DNA from: Petrosia ficiformis
Lineage: Eukaryota > Porifera > Demospongiae > Haplosclerida > Petrosiidae
Direction of reading: 5' to 3'
NCBI GenBank assembly: GCA_947044365.1
Contig: OX345636.1
Span: 48,710,896 to 48,774,895, forward strand
Length of the DNA stretch: 64,000 nucleotides
Shown: one piece after another, positions 10,276 through 25,200 of the stretch
Position numbering within the stretch: position 1 is the stretch's first letter
Layout: the number at the start of each line of letters is the position of its first letter
Translations under genes and position numbers: made by a program
The notes under the pieces: model-generated
Seen by the model: only the letters and a program-made list of their open reading frames with translations
Told to the model about the DNA's origin: nothing
The model's database searches: none

Positions 10276-13200
10276 TTATACATGACAACACTCACTGATA
10301 ATCTTCTTCCTGGTACGATCTTCTGTGAGAGGAAGAAATTATAATAGATGTTTATAATGTAACATGATGTTTATAATGTAACATGATGTATATACCTTCT
10401 TGAGTCTTCATAGTTTTCAACACACTAACAAAATCCAATACACTGTAATATAAAAGACATTTTTTAAAGAAGCGCATTATGATACAATATGTGAGTTACA
10501 AGTAATAGTTATAACATGGAATATATTGTCACTGTGATAACATCAGGCCTGAGGGTGTGGTGTCATTGCAGAGACAATATATTTCATGTGTGCATGAGGA
10601 AGTATGCTATAACTGTTTTGTAGCATGGAAATAAAGCATTAACCCTTAGAGCACTGAGCCTGTTTTTCAAAATTCTTCCCATTTCCAACACTGACGACTC
10701 TATTGCATATAATTTGGCCACCGTTCACTTTCTCTCTTGGCTCCTTTTCCGACATGGAGTACTACTTCCACCAACTTGCTTACCGGGACTCGAAAGTCCC
10801 CAAGCGCATCGTAGGATCAAATCAAATGCAGTGCTCTCCCTCTTTTGACTGGAACTGGGGCTAACAAAATGACCCCACTGCATGATAGCACCAGCTACAC
10901 CCACGATTTCAGGTTTCACAGCAAGGAAAATGCCTCAGCTACCCACCAGAGGGCGTGGGCGGGGCCAAAAAATGCAAAATTCGTCGGCAGCGAGGGGGCA
11001 TAGCCCCCTTCGAACCCCCGTATTAACGGCGGGACACCTCCTTTCAAATTCCCCCCGTAGTCGTTATTTAGGCCAAAGGGCGCCCGAAAAAACTTCAACT
11101 TTTTTTAGCCACGTTCCTCAGCTTGTGCTTGACGCCAATTACAAGCATTTGGACAGCTTCGTGTAGCCAGGTAGAGACGGCGAACCACGTAGGGGTGAAA
11201 TGTCACATATATGTGACATCAGTGCTCTAATGGTTAAGTATCTTTGTTGCGTGGAGTATTCCTTTCCAGTACTTTTGGACTGGTTTGTGAATTTGCTCCT
11301 TGTATTGGAAAGAAAAGGCAAGTGTTTAAACTAGGGTTGGGGAATATTAAAAATTACATTTTGTTATTACACGGGATGATTGTATTGTCTAAAGGTGACT
11401 TGGAATTATTGCAAATATTGCAACTACTCATTGTCTATGATAGCAAAAATATGTTCATTTTTTAAAAGATGACTATTCCGATCCATGTTTAGAGAGCATA
11501 CAGCTCAAGATTAAGTGTTATACATGTAGTATTTTTCAACCCCATAATTATTATATTATAATATCTATTATTATGGCCCGTAGGGCCATCCCTATAATTG
11601 CTTTCCCACGGGTTCGAACTATATATATATACATGTATATGCATTCTTCTGTCCACTTGCGCGAGTATGCGTTGTATACGTAGTTAAGGAAGTTGCGTCA
11701 TTTCTCATAATGGCACTGCAGTCATGCAGTGGCAACATGTGAGATGAGGCACTGTGGTTATACCACATGCTATATGTTAGCATTGCTGGTCTTTTGATAT
11801 TAAGCACTACATGCTACATACATGTATCAAGTATTTGTAATGAATGAATAGTCATTAAGTTCCTTAAACAAATTATTTATGCAATTAAATTCATACTTGA
11901 AGGTACATGTATCTGGTAATAGTTCCCAAATTTGATGTAGATGAGTTTGAAGAACATGTTCTTTTGAAAAATGAATCAGAGCTCGATGGAATAAAGCACA
12001 TTGAAGAGGAGGAGATATCTGATAAAGATAAGAATATTAATCAAACATGTACATGTACATGAGAGCTTGTGGATGAGATCAAATAATTATATTCACCCTC
12101 ACATAAAGCAATGGTTGGGTGGCTGTTTTGAGCCATACATTTAACAAGAAGATATAATATTATGGATAAAAAAGTATCACATTCATTGCTTTGTGTTGTC
12201 CAACATTCAGTAATCATGAGTGATTTTTTTCATACCTGAAGCACAATAGCCTATTATTTTCATTATCTACTCTTCTTACTTTTTAGATGTTCTTGTAGAA
12301 CTTTAGGAATATATTGCATCTAGAACAACTATTAGTTCCAGTTTCTATGTAAAGTTACAAGTAGCTTTCTTTCTGAAGGTCTGTAGGGCTCGAGTGCACT
12401 TCCATATTATGCGCCTCGCCCATTATTTAACAGAGTCCTAAGGAATGACACCACTTCCCTACATATACAATGCATTCTCGCATATGTGACACAAACATAA
12501 ATTTCATTAAACCCCATGGAAAGCAATTATAGGGATGGCCCTGTAGCCCATAAAAACAAATTATGAATACCTGAGAGAAGACTTGTTTCATCATATGAAT
12601 AGTGTCATCCCACAACTCATTATCCAATAGGATAGTCAATGCTTGTAGTTCAACATTAGGATAATCACTATGTGTATGGAATATAATTATAAATGTATAA
12701 TATACATGAATGTACATGTACTTTCAACATTAGGATAATCACTGTGTGTATGAGAATATAATTATAAATGTATAATATACATGAATGTACATGTACATTC
12801 AACATTAGGATAATCACTGTGTGTATGGTAATAACAATACTTATACATGAATGTACATGTTTAGTCAATGAGAATAGCCACATACATGTACATGACTACA
12901 TGTACATGTGAATTTCAACAATAGCTTCTGATGCCACCTAATGATAATTATTATTTCAAATGAAAAGAGGCTATACTTCAGTCCAATTCAACATTTTTAT
13001 GGTGGTGGTAGTAGTTAACATTTTTGAGAGTTAAAACACAATATGGGAACTGTTACTGTTATAATAGTACCACTAATACAGTGAATTCATAAAATGTATA
13101 GTACATGTATAGTACATGATGTTATCAGAGATGTAGAAAGAAAGAAAGAAAGAAAGACACCTGAGGCAATGGAAAAATGAAAAAATGAAAAATGAGAGTT

Positions 13201-16200
13201 GCCTCAGGTGGGATTTGAACCCACGACACTCTGTACTCCAGACAGATGCTCTACCAACTGAGCTACCAAGGCAGCTCAGCTGGCAGAGTCTGAATGAAAC
13301 ATCTCATACGCCAGTAAGTACAGGCTAACTTAATACTAGGCAGTAGGTGAAGGCTGGGGTAATGAAACCACCAAAGACACCAACACCAAACATGTATAGT
13401 ACATGTATAGTACATGTACAATGTACATGTACATATACATGTAGTGTAATACCGTATACATGTACGTGGAAACATTAACAGTAGTAAATATTGACAGTTT
13501 GCTATTTACAGAGTATTGATGAATTATAGTTTGACAATTAACTAACCCTGCTGATACCTATAAACATTAAGATCAATTAACGTGTAACTCCTACAGAAGA
13601 CGTCATGTACATTGTATATCAACAGTTAAATTGTGAAGTCCTTTGATATTTTTTTTTTTTCAATTATACAGGAGAGTACATGAATTTAAATTTACTTTAA
13701 GCTAATCCAAAAATTGAAGCTATATGAGTAACCAATCCAAATTGTAAGAGATCGAATTGACAAAGATGCTAAGTGTGGGTGCTGGCACTGACCAGTGACC
13801 ACGGCACTTTCAAACACTTGGCTTGCTTCTTTCCTTTGACTAACAAAGCATGATTTTGGTACTTACATGTATGACTTCTTAGAAGGTCCTCTGTCTAAGC
13901 AAGTAAGTTAAAAGTCTGTGTTTTGTAACATGTGGAAGTTATGAAGCAAAATAAAAGTGTGTGCACTGCCCTTTGGACTCATTTAGATAATGTGTACATT
14001 TAATTTGACGGTTAGAATCCAAAACCGCTAAACCACAAAATAAAAAACACCATCAATATTTCCATGATATGAAGTGATAATTATTTTATAGTACAATACT
14101 ATACACAATGTACATTATGAACCTTGATAAAACCAGTTGACAATATGCTTTAATTTGATTGGTTGTTGAAGTGCTTGTAGGCGGTGAAATACAGTTTATT
14201 GCTCGCTGATAGAAGTATCCCTTTAAAAAAATATAAAAATAGATCTACATGTACATGTATTATGTGAGTAGATAATAATTATATCTACATGTATCATGTG
14301 ATCACCACAACTAAATGTTTAGGATTTTAATTTTGATCAGATGATTATTGATATTCAGCTATTTTATACAGTAAGTGAATTAATGTACATGTACAGTACA
14401 TGTATAGTTAAAAGTGTTTCTTAGATACCACAGTTAGTAAACTTGCTGTACAAAATGGACAAATCACAAACACAAACATAAAAAAAGTAAATAGTTGATC
14501 ACAAGAATATGGTTACATACATGTACATTGTCCTTTGGAAAAAAATTTCTTAGGAGAATATTTCTTAATTTTGTAAAGACAATTATTAAAATTACTGAAT
14601 GTTAAATATTATTTTTGTAGATACACTTAAAGTATTGGCAATAAAATGTTTCAAACAGAGACTATTTCCTTGTATATCTAGCTACAAGTAAGGATATCCT
14701 ATATAGGACAATCCATGAACACAATGAACTATATGAGAACTGATTAGAGATGAACATCTATATACCACTGTAGTGCTTGGTGTGACCTATATGTACTTGA
14801 TGTTTTACTCTTTGATCCAAAGAAGTATCCCATGTATGTGTACTAGGGCTGGAACAGATACCCGATTATCCAGATAATTATCGGTGAACTGAACATCTGG
14901 ATCTGTTTCTATGTATCCACGTACTCATTTAATGTTTGCGCATGCACATAAACCAAACATGTGAAATTGAAATTGGCAGTTGATAAGTGTCTTGCTTCAT
15001 TTTACCCATGATCTGTAAAACACCAATACTGCAAATATAAATGTATATTTTGTGCAAGTCATGAATTTTTAGAGGAATTATCTGGTAACCAACTGTTATT
15101 GTGAACAGAGTAAAAGACAGGATCCATTCCAGCCCTAGTACATGTGTATATACATGTACATGTACATTGTATGTACATGTACATGTACATTGTATATAAA
15201 GTGACTGGATATTCACTATATTTCCAACCAGTGATAAACAATTTATAATAATATTGTATCTACATGTATAACATGGTTATTATTTTAATAGTTTACAGGA
15301 AGCAATTTTATATCAAATTTGTGTAAATACTCATTATCTGTAGGGCCATGGTAATTTTGTAATCAAGGAAGATCACATACATGTTGTATATTAGTCTTCT
15401 TGGTAGACTTGTTTCCAGACTTCCAATTTCAGTGGGTTGTTATACACAACAGTCAAATAGTGAGTGCATTAACACACTTGTGTATCCAGGAAGAGCAAGT
15501 ATTTATCTTCCTAGATATGTGTGCTTATACCCAATTTTTCAAGCTAAGCAAAATGTGACTAATGGCCAATTTTCTCATCAACAGTTATATATAGTAGGCT
15601 ATGTACATTACCTATTAATTAAATAACTGTTTAAAAGTACTTCCCATGAAGAAGTAAGTACACATTTTAGTTAATGAGAATGCTGCAGGATCTTCAATTA
15701 TCATATCCCATTGTGGATGTCATCATGGTTTAAATCCCACACATTATTTAGTGTGTTTGAGTGACCTTTTTATGGCCCGTAGGGCCATCCCTATAATTGC
15801 TTTCCACGGGGTTTAATGTATATATATATATATATATATATTCTTGTGTCACTTGCGCGACTATTCGTTGTATACGTAGTTAAGGAAGTTGCGTCATTCC
15901 CGAGGGGCTCGGTCAATTAATGGGCGTGGCGCGTAAAAGAACGCGCGTTTGAGCTACAGACCAGCCAGGAAGATTCAGAAAGGATGTAAAACTGCTAATA
16001 ACTGTTGTATATAGCATAGAAACAGTATAGATATTATGCAAGAATCTTTAACAAGTAAGTATGATAAGTTGTTGAGTTTCAGACACGAGGAAGTCATCAT
16101 TTAGAACCTTGAAGGACTACCTCAGTCAGTTCATCAGACATCTGTGTATTTAGACTGCAATTAGGCTTACACTTACGTCTTCAAGCCCCAGGAGTACACA

Positions 16201-19200
16201 GAAAGGTAGAGACACTAGTGCCATCAGCAATGCTTAATACATAGTCATCACAAAGCAAATATAGGGATGTTTTTTTCTCTATATACACTTGTTATGTGTA
16301 TTTTGAGCTATGATATCACTAGTTAGTTAGTTTGTATTGTGTTTGATAGAAAATTGCATCCTCCAAACTGTCAATTTTCATAAATATTGTCACAAATAAT
16401 TACATGTACATGTACATACCTTTCTGAGTTTCCTTGTGAAGGTGATATCTACTCCATGTTGTAAATCTCTTACTAGATGTGCATAAGCCACAAAATGCAG
16501 TAATTCATTTGGTTCATAATCATACAATAGATTACATGTTAACTCAAATACTGGCACTCGAGCTGTTTGAATACTTGGCTATAATTTATGGAAGAGATAA
16601 CTGAAATTTATTATTATTTATATAGATATTTTTTCCATTACATATACATGTACATGCAGTACACATGTACAGGCATTATAATGTGTACTGTACATGTGAT
16701 AGTCATATACATGTACATTATATTAACGTGTACTGTACATGTGATAGTCACGATAACACCAGATCAATCATTATCTCTCATCAGTTATCATGAGGACTGC
16801 ATTACAATATATGAATATATGTATGTATTGTAATTGGTATACATGTACAGTATACATGTATGTCAATAAAATGTCACCATACAGTAACAGTAATTACCTT
16901 AGTTCTACTGTCAGCATATAGTACAGTAATTGCTGTCTCACTACTGTGGTGTTGAATACCAATTACTGTCAAAACTACTGTTGAACTATGTAGTGTGGAA
17001 ATGAAACTACTGAGTAATTACTGTACTGTATGGTGACTTTTTATTGATATACATTTGTACTGCACATGTACATGTACATCTGCATAGTATATGTGTACAT
17101 GTACATGTATACTGCACATGTACATGTACATCTGCATAGTATATGTGTACATGTACATGTATACCAGTGTTCTGACTGTTCTCCATAGTGGAAAAGGCAA
17201 AGGTACATGTAACAATTATTATTGGACCTATTTTATAGTGATCAGAGGCATTGTCTCACACAAACTGTTAGATGTAACATAAATTATAATCAATTAGATT
17301 GGTGATTTGTCAGCCCTAAGGAGATCACTGAGTATAGATATACATGTACATGTAGGGTTTGTACTGTAAGTGAAAATTAATTTTAAAGACTGAAACTGAA
17401 TGTGTGTGTGTACATGTATACACATCACACTGTGCACTACCATACATTGTACATGTACACATACCTTCAGTATATGTGTGTACAGCTGTACATGTATACA
17501 CATCACACTGTGCACTACCATACATGTATATGTACATGTATACACATCACACTGTCCACTACCATACATTGCAGATGTACACGTACCTTCAGTACACGTA
17601 TGTATGTATGTGTATACACACACATATATACTAGATGTACACGTACCTTCAGTGTAGTTTGAGCTACTCTATCGGCTGCTTCAGTAGCTAACAGATTTTT
17701 CCAGTTTATGTCTGAACAATACTGATTACTCTGCAGAACTGCATGTACAGTACATGTACACTAATATTATACATGTATACATGTACAGTAGAAAACAAAA
17801 AAAAGTTCACGTTCTGTCTTCGTACTATGACCGTAGTACGGAACGATTAACGGTGAAAACGCTGTACAAACGCTGTCTAAACGCTACGTTGAGATTGCGT
17901 TCACGTTTTAGAAAACGGAACGATGAAAATCCGTTTATACGGAATGGTCAACGCCCTATTTACGGTATCCACTCGCCTTGCTGCTTTCCTGTAGCTAACG
18001 AAGCATATTTTTGGTATCTACAGCTTTCTTAGATAGTCTTCTGTCTGACTAAGTCAGTTAAAAGTCACTGCTATTTAAAATGCAGAAGTTATGCAGGCGG
18101 GTATAGAGGTGGGCGTTGCCCATGGAAGTACTAAATTTTCAAGCGCTCGTCTTACTCTCTTCCTGGTGATAACGAAGCATAAATTTAACATGAATGGCTT
18201 ACTTAGCAACTCTTCTTTCCAGCAAAGTAAGTTAGAATCTTGAGTCTTATAAAATGTGAGAGTTAAGACTCTTACAACTACGCATGCGCAATTACGTCAA
18301 AGTAACCGACGTAGAGTGTACCGTCGAAATGTAGTTTATACGCTAAAATTAGCATCGTAGAAACGTCGTTTACACGCCACGTAGCTAAAACGGTACAGGT
18401 TAACTACAGAACGGAGCGTTTCGTACTACGGTCGTAGAACGAAGACAGAACGTGAACATTTTTTTGTTTTCTACTGTATGTACATGTACATGTGAGTACA
18501 TATTATACATGTATACATGTACATGTACATGTAAGTACATGAACACTATTATACATGTATAATTATGTACATGTACAGTGTAAGTACATTTACCTTATAT
18601 ACATGTATGTATGTACATGTACAACAAACTATGGCATGTACATTGTACATGTATATACTGCATGCAAATGTACATGTACATGTATATGCAACTTTTGTCA
18701 GCTGTGTACATAAGCTTTTCAAGTTCTAGTTGGTCCAAGAGTTCCACAACTAAAAGAATGAAGCTTCATTACTGTCAGGAAAGCAGCAAGATGAGTGTTT
18801 CAAAATCAGTTTGGTAATACATGTAGCAATGTTCAGTAGCATTAATGTTTTTAGCGACCTTTGAATTTACAATTTTGGTATGATTATGTGTACTTCAATA
18901 GATAAATATTTAGGACTTGAGGCTCATGTTAATGTCACTTTAATAATGTGTCTACATTCTCCAAGATCTGGAATAGCAGATTTGAATGTATTATCAATTA
19001 TTATCATTCCTACCTTCTGAGAAAGAGTCCTCAATTCCCATAAAATCTTTGATACCTTGTAAAGTCTCAGTAGGATTAGAGATACTTAAGGAATGTAGTT
19101 CCACTCTAACGGATGCTAAAAGTAGATCACATGTATGTCACGACATAAAACACAAATGCAATACATACCTGTATGAAACTGTAGATTGCTGTGATAATTC

Positions 19201-22200
19201 AAGAATCTCTTTTACTCTTTTCCTCACTGAAGGGGTGTGGTCAATCTATGGGATATACATCACACACACTAGTCACATGTTCATTTGTAATAATCATATG
19301 ACTTACCGGTATAATAGGTGTGGTCAGTAAAGATTCATATCCTTGTGAAAGTTCCAAATAATGTTCCAAGAGAGGTACTATACGTATCAATAAGAAAGCA
19401 AAGAGAATAATAATTATACACTATACAAACTAATGGACCAGTACTATTGGTAGTACTATTGGTAGTACTATTGGTAGTACTATTGGTAGTACTAGTGGTA
19501 GTACTATTGGTAGTACTATTGGTAGTACTAGTGGTAGTACTATTGGTAGTACTATTGGTAGTACTAGTGGTAGTACTATTGGTAGTACTATTGGTAGTAC
19601 TTGTACTATTGGTACATGTAGTACTAGTGGTAGTACCAGTGGTAGTGCTAGTGGTAGTGCTATTGGTAGTACTAGTGGTAGTACTATTGGTAGTACTATT
19701 GGTAGTACTATTGGTAGTACTATTTGTAGTACTATTAGTAGTACTATTGGTAGTACTATTGGTAGTACTATTGGTAGTACTATTGGTAGTACTATTGGTA
19801 GTACTATTGGTAGTACTATTGGTAGTACTATTTGTAGTACTATTGGTAGTACTATTGGTAGTACTATTTGTAGTACTATTGGTAGTACTATTGGTAGTAC
19901 TATTGGTAGTACTATTGGTAGTACTATTTGGTAGTACTATTTGTAGTACTATTGGTAGTACTATTGGTAGTACTATTGGTAGTACTATTGGTAGTATAAT
20001 AAAATTACCATCAGTGCTATATGCATTACTAATGATAATACTAATGATAATACTAATGATAATACTAATGATAATACTAATGATAATACTAATGATAATA
20101 CTAATGATAATACTAATGGTAGTACTAATGGTATTTCTTTCACAAAATGGCTGAATACCAAGTTTAAAGGTACAAGTAAGCAATTGATGAAATGCATTTT
20201 CTTTAAGACCTGTCATATATACATGTACATATATATTGTACCAGTTTGTGCATTAAGAGGAGTTTGTAGGATTGCTTCATTGTCATGGTAACGATGAAGA
20301 AACTCAGTTAGCTGGTCTACCAAGTACTTGTGACAAACAGGATACTGTAAAAAATAATAAATATACAGTTAATAACAGTACATGTATTCAGGTGATATAC
20401 ATGTGTATCTGGATGTGATAGTGAACTTCACAATTAGGTATGTTTGTATATGTACAAGTACATGTACATGTACATCTAGTTGTATACATGTCTGTATGGG
20501 TAGTGACTGGGTACATGGTTATATACTACCAATATTTCACATGTACATGTATGTACATGTGTTGTATGTACATGTACTTGTACACATGTCTGTATGGGTA
20601 GTGACTGGGTAGTGACTGGGTACATGGTTATATAGAATACATTACATCATCATACTGAAATAAAAACTATTAAGATAATTATTATTGAAATAAATTATCC
20701 CACTTTGTGATATCATCATTAATCATTGCTGATTTGCTCTTCTCAATCTAGTAATCATGTACATGTATTGTACACATGTACAGTACATGTACATGTATTG
20801 TACACATACAATCATACTGAAATAAAAACAAAATATTGAGAAAAATTATCCCTATGATTACTGTGATATCATTGCTGATTTTCTTATCTGAATGCAGCAA
20901 TCATGTACACTGTAATGTATGGTACACATGTACATGTATTGTACACTGTAATGTATGGTACACATGTACATGTATTGTACACATGTACATGTATTGTACA
21001 CATGTACATGTATTGTACACACAATTATAAATACACAAGTTATTTGACCCCAAGCCTGCATGCAGTTTATACAGCAGATACACTTGAACAATTTCTAAAG
21101 TATTTTGTATAAATAAAATGTATTGTATAAACAATACAATACAGTTTTATATTATCATATATGAGAGACCACCAGTAACACTTGAGCAATTTCTGAAGTA
21201 TCCTGTATAAATAAATGTACATGTATTGTATAAACTATATAATACAGTTTTATATTATCATATATGAGAGACCACCAGTAACACTTCAGCAATTCTAAAG
21301 TACTCTGTATAAACACTTAATTATTTTTTTTACACCTCAGATATTACACTTTCTTATGCAGCATTTTGATAAGTGCATATTTATCATCACAGATGAGACA
21401 AACAAAAATCATTAATACCCTGTTGCCTGTCCATTTAATTCAATCACTTTAGGTATAACTTTATGAAGGTGGTCAATATATTTGCAACATTTTTTCACAT
21501 CTACTGTATTCCAAAATTGCATTAATGAGTTCCAACTGGTTTTTTGGTTTGACCTCCCTTCGCAGGTATTCCTTCAACTCATGCCATAGATTTTCCATGG
21601 GGTTTAAGTCAGGGGATTCGGGAGGTGTACGCCACCAGTTAATATTGTTGTGCTAATTTTGAAACATGTTTTGGATCGTTGTCCTGCATAAACTTATGGT
21701 TATCGGGGTAGACATTGTGTATAAAAGGAAGTAGCGTTTTTTCAAGTATATCTACATACAACAGAGCATTCATAATGCCATTGAAAATACATATACCCGT
21801 TCTACCTCGTCTACTAATGCCAGCCCATATATTTACCTTCACTGGATGTTTTGCCCTGCAATTAAAATAATATTATTATAACATAATTGTACATAATTAT
21901 ATATATATATATATAATTATATATATTTAATTATATATATATATATATAATATTCAATTATATATAATATATATATATATATAATTATGTATATATATAT
22001 ATAATTATAATTTTTTATGTAATTATATAATATTATTATATATAATATATATAATTATATAATAATAATTATTATTATTATAAAACGTACCTATATTATA
22101 TATCACGTCTTCAAATTTTTCTTCCAGGTTCTTCTTGGCCCATTCCATTCGCTTAATCTTGTTTGCATCTCTAATCAGCTGGCAATAGGCGCTTCCTCTG

Positions 22201-25200
22201 AAGGTCCAACCTAACGAAGAACAGCATCTTAAAATTGTAGCCAACGAGATATTGTACCCGTTCTTAGCAAGATGAGTATGTAGCTGGACAGCCGTTATTT
22301 CATCGTCGGCTACCATCTGTAAGTCAACTATACTTCTGATTTCGGCCGTTATTTTTGATGGCCTTCCAGAGCCAGGTTGTCTACAAATCCTTCCAGATGA
22401 ACTGTAGAGAGTTATAAATTTGTGTATTCCTCGTCTGCTTGCCTTGATTCCTTCTTCTTCGAGTTTCTTGGCAATAGTAGGCGCTCTAAAACCTTTACTG
22501 TGGTAGAACAGAATCTGCTGCTTGACTTAAAGGTTAAACACCATCGTAACACACTGAGTAGTTCTGAAAAGAACTTTAGAACGAAGATAGAAAGTAGATG
22601 CAGAAAGAGAAATAAACGACGACGAAGACAGACCTAACAGAAACGCTAAAGAAACGAAATAAACCGCAGATGTTAGGCACGTGTCACTAAGGTGTGGCTC
22701 CAGTTGCAATTAATTATACATAATAATTATGTACGTTACACTGCGCAATAAGTGCGTAACCATCTACACGTAAGTAGTAATAGCGTAATACGGTAGGTAA
22801 TGTAGCGCGTACGTACTACATCTACGGTACGGGAACTTTTTTTTGAGGGCTACTGTACATGTATTGTACACATGTACATGTATCTTTAGTGACAGATAAG
22901 CTATACTGAGAGTACGATATACACATGTACATGTACATGTACAGTACATGTACATGAATTGTACACATGTACATGAATTGTACACATGTACATGTATTGT
23001 ACACATGTACAGTACATCCAGTGTATACTATACATGTACATGTATCTTTAGTGACAGATAAGCTATACTGAGAGTATAACGATATACACATGTACGTACA
23101 TGTACATGTACAGTACATGTAGTGCACACTATACATGTACATATACATGTACTTGTGTACATGTACCTTTAGTGGCGGATAAGCTATACTGAGAGTACAA
23201 CGATATACACATATACATGTACATGTACAGTACATGTAGTGCACACTATACATGTACATATACTTGTGTACATGTACCTTTAGTGGCGGATAAGCTATAC
23301 TGAGAGTATAGCCATATACACATGTACATGTATAGTACATGTAGTGTACACCATACCTTTAGTAGCTGGTACGCTATACTGAGAGTATAATGAGTGGATA
23401 ATAAAGGAAATCCCCACAAATGACAAAGACAAGATGCTAAGAGTTCTTCATTATCAAGATAATCACCAGGTGTAGTCTAACATAGACCAAGAAAATACAT
23501 TACATATTCAATAATTATTATACACTTTACATATACATGTACAAATTGCATGTACATATATAATTTAGTGATTTAACATATACATGTACATGTGTCAATA
23601 TCACCTGTTCATACAGGCGTATGAGATGTTTGATTCGGACCCTGCCAGCTGAGCTGCCTTGGTAGCTCAGTTGGTAGAGCGTCCGGAGTACAGAGTGTCG
23701 TGGGTTCGAATCCCGCCTGAGGCAACTGTCATTTTTATTTTTCCATTGCCTCAGGTGTCTTTCTTTCTTTCTTTCTTTCTACATCTCCGATAACATTATG
23801 TAAAGTTGTAAACCATGTACAGTGTACATGTATGTAATGTTAAATTATTTTACTGTACATGTATATTGTGTACATACCTCATCAGCATTGGTTGTTATTG
23901 GAAACAGACTATCAACAAACATCTGAGCATGATCAGTGATACGCTTGCACTATATAAAGAATATTAATCACATCATAATTATAATTATTTACTAGTAATA
24001 CAACACATGTATATAAAAATACATCATACATGCACATGCATGTACATGCATGATGTGTTAACTGTATATACATGTACATACATGTATATTACATGTATGT
24101 GTTGTATTAACTTGCATACATACAACATGTATTACATACAACTGTACAGGTACATGTATACAAAATCTTACAATACACAATACATGTATTAACTGTATAC
24201 TGTACATGTATACATGTACATACATGTACATGTATATTATGTGTTGTATCAACTTGCATACATACAACATGTATTACATACGTACATGTATACCAGATCC
24301 TATAATACACATGAAAATTCATGTGCCTAGTATGCTAACAATATGCGTAGAAATAATAAACAAACAAACAAAATAAACAATCAGCCATAATGGCTTAGAA
24401 AATTCATAAAACACACCACAAAGGGTTGCTACATGTAGTTTTACTATTATACATATACATGGTTAATTACATGTAATGTACATGTACTGTACATGTACAA
24501 ATACATGTACATGTACACATGTACATGTACTGTACATGTGTATCACAGATGAAACATTGTGTAAAGGAACAGCTCTGGTAAAATCTGTTTATATTCATGA
24601 TGACCTTAAAGTTATGAAGTACATGTACTGTATATAATATAGTGTATAGCTTGATGTCATAATGTTAATACATCATTATACTGTAACTCAATAATGAAGC
24701 AATTTTGACATACACAAAAAAGATAATATACTCATTATCTGTACCTGTAATACATACATGTATATACCACTTTGATTCCAAAGAGTCACAGGTAGAGGAA
24801 CAGGTGAAGATAGCATACTGGGTGTGGTCAATAATTGAGTGGATGTATCGTCTAAATCATCACATTCCCATACAAATTCACCAGACATACTATCATACAG
24901 TCTATGAATAATTAATTAATTAATTAATTAATTAAATGGGGCTTCCCCTAATCATACTGTAAACACACCTTAGTTCACCATGGAGACATAATCCAAAATA
25001 TATATGACAAACAAATAATTGTAATGGAGTTGAAGAGGAGGAGTACCATGACTTAGGAGATGGGTATCGTGTAGTGAAATCTTTGAGATGAACAACAAGA
25101 TGATTAATACAACTTCCTATATAAAGAAAGGAAGGTAGATTCACTACACTATAAGGGTTTCGTATAGAAGAGAGGAGGGAAAGGGGATACAAGAGATACA

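Noticed and set aside
11923..12061. + strand acidic frame (FDVDEFEEHVLLKNESELDG)
   Set aside because: It is the complement of HPS6 exon 20, which fits by phase and by similarity on the - strand.
16177..16236. Alternative reading of HPS6 exon 18 as ALLMALVSLPFCVLLGLED
   Set aside because: Its phase fits neither neighbour; the CLYLSVYSWGLKT reading fits both exon 17 and exon 19.
19335..20216. 293-codon - strand frame (TNST repeats) and 235-codon + strand frame (VVLL repeats)
   Set aside because: Both are translations of the 12-bp minisatellite whose period is a multiple of three; the region is an HPS6 intron.
21856..22090. Intron in the Tc1 transposase
   Set aside because: Splice-like ends exist, but joining them leaves the frame open by one base and omits the conserved first catalytic region.
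22822..23340. 172-codon - strand frame with TLSIAYPPLK repeats
   Set aside because: Minisatellite copies of the HPS6 exon 10 tail joined by TACATG spacers, not an independent gene.
23656..23723. Functional tRNA gene
   Set aside because: The anticodon arm has a deletion and the sequence is embedded in a SINE with known sister copies.
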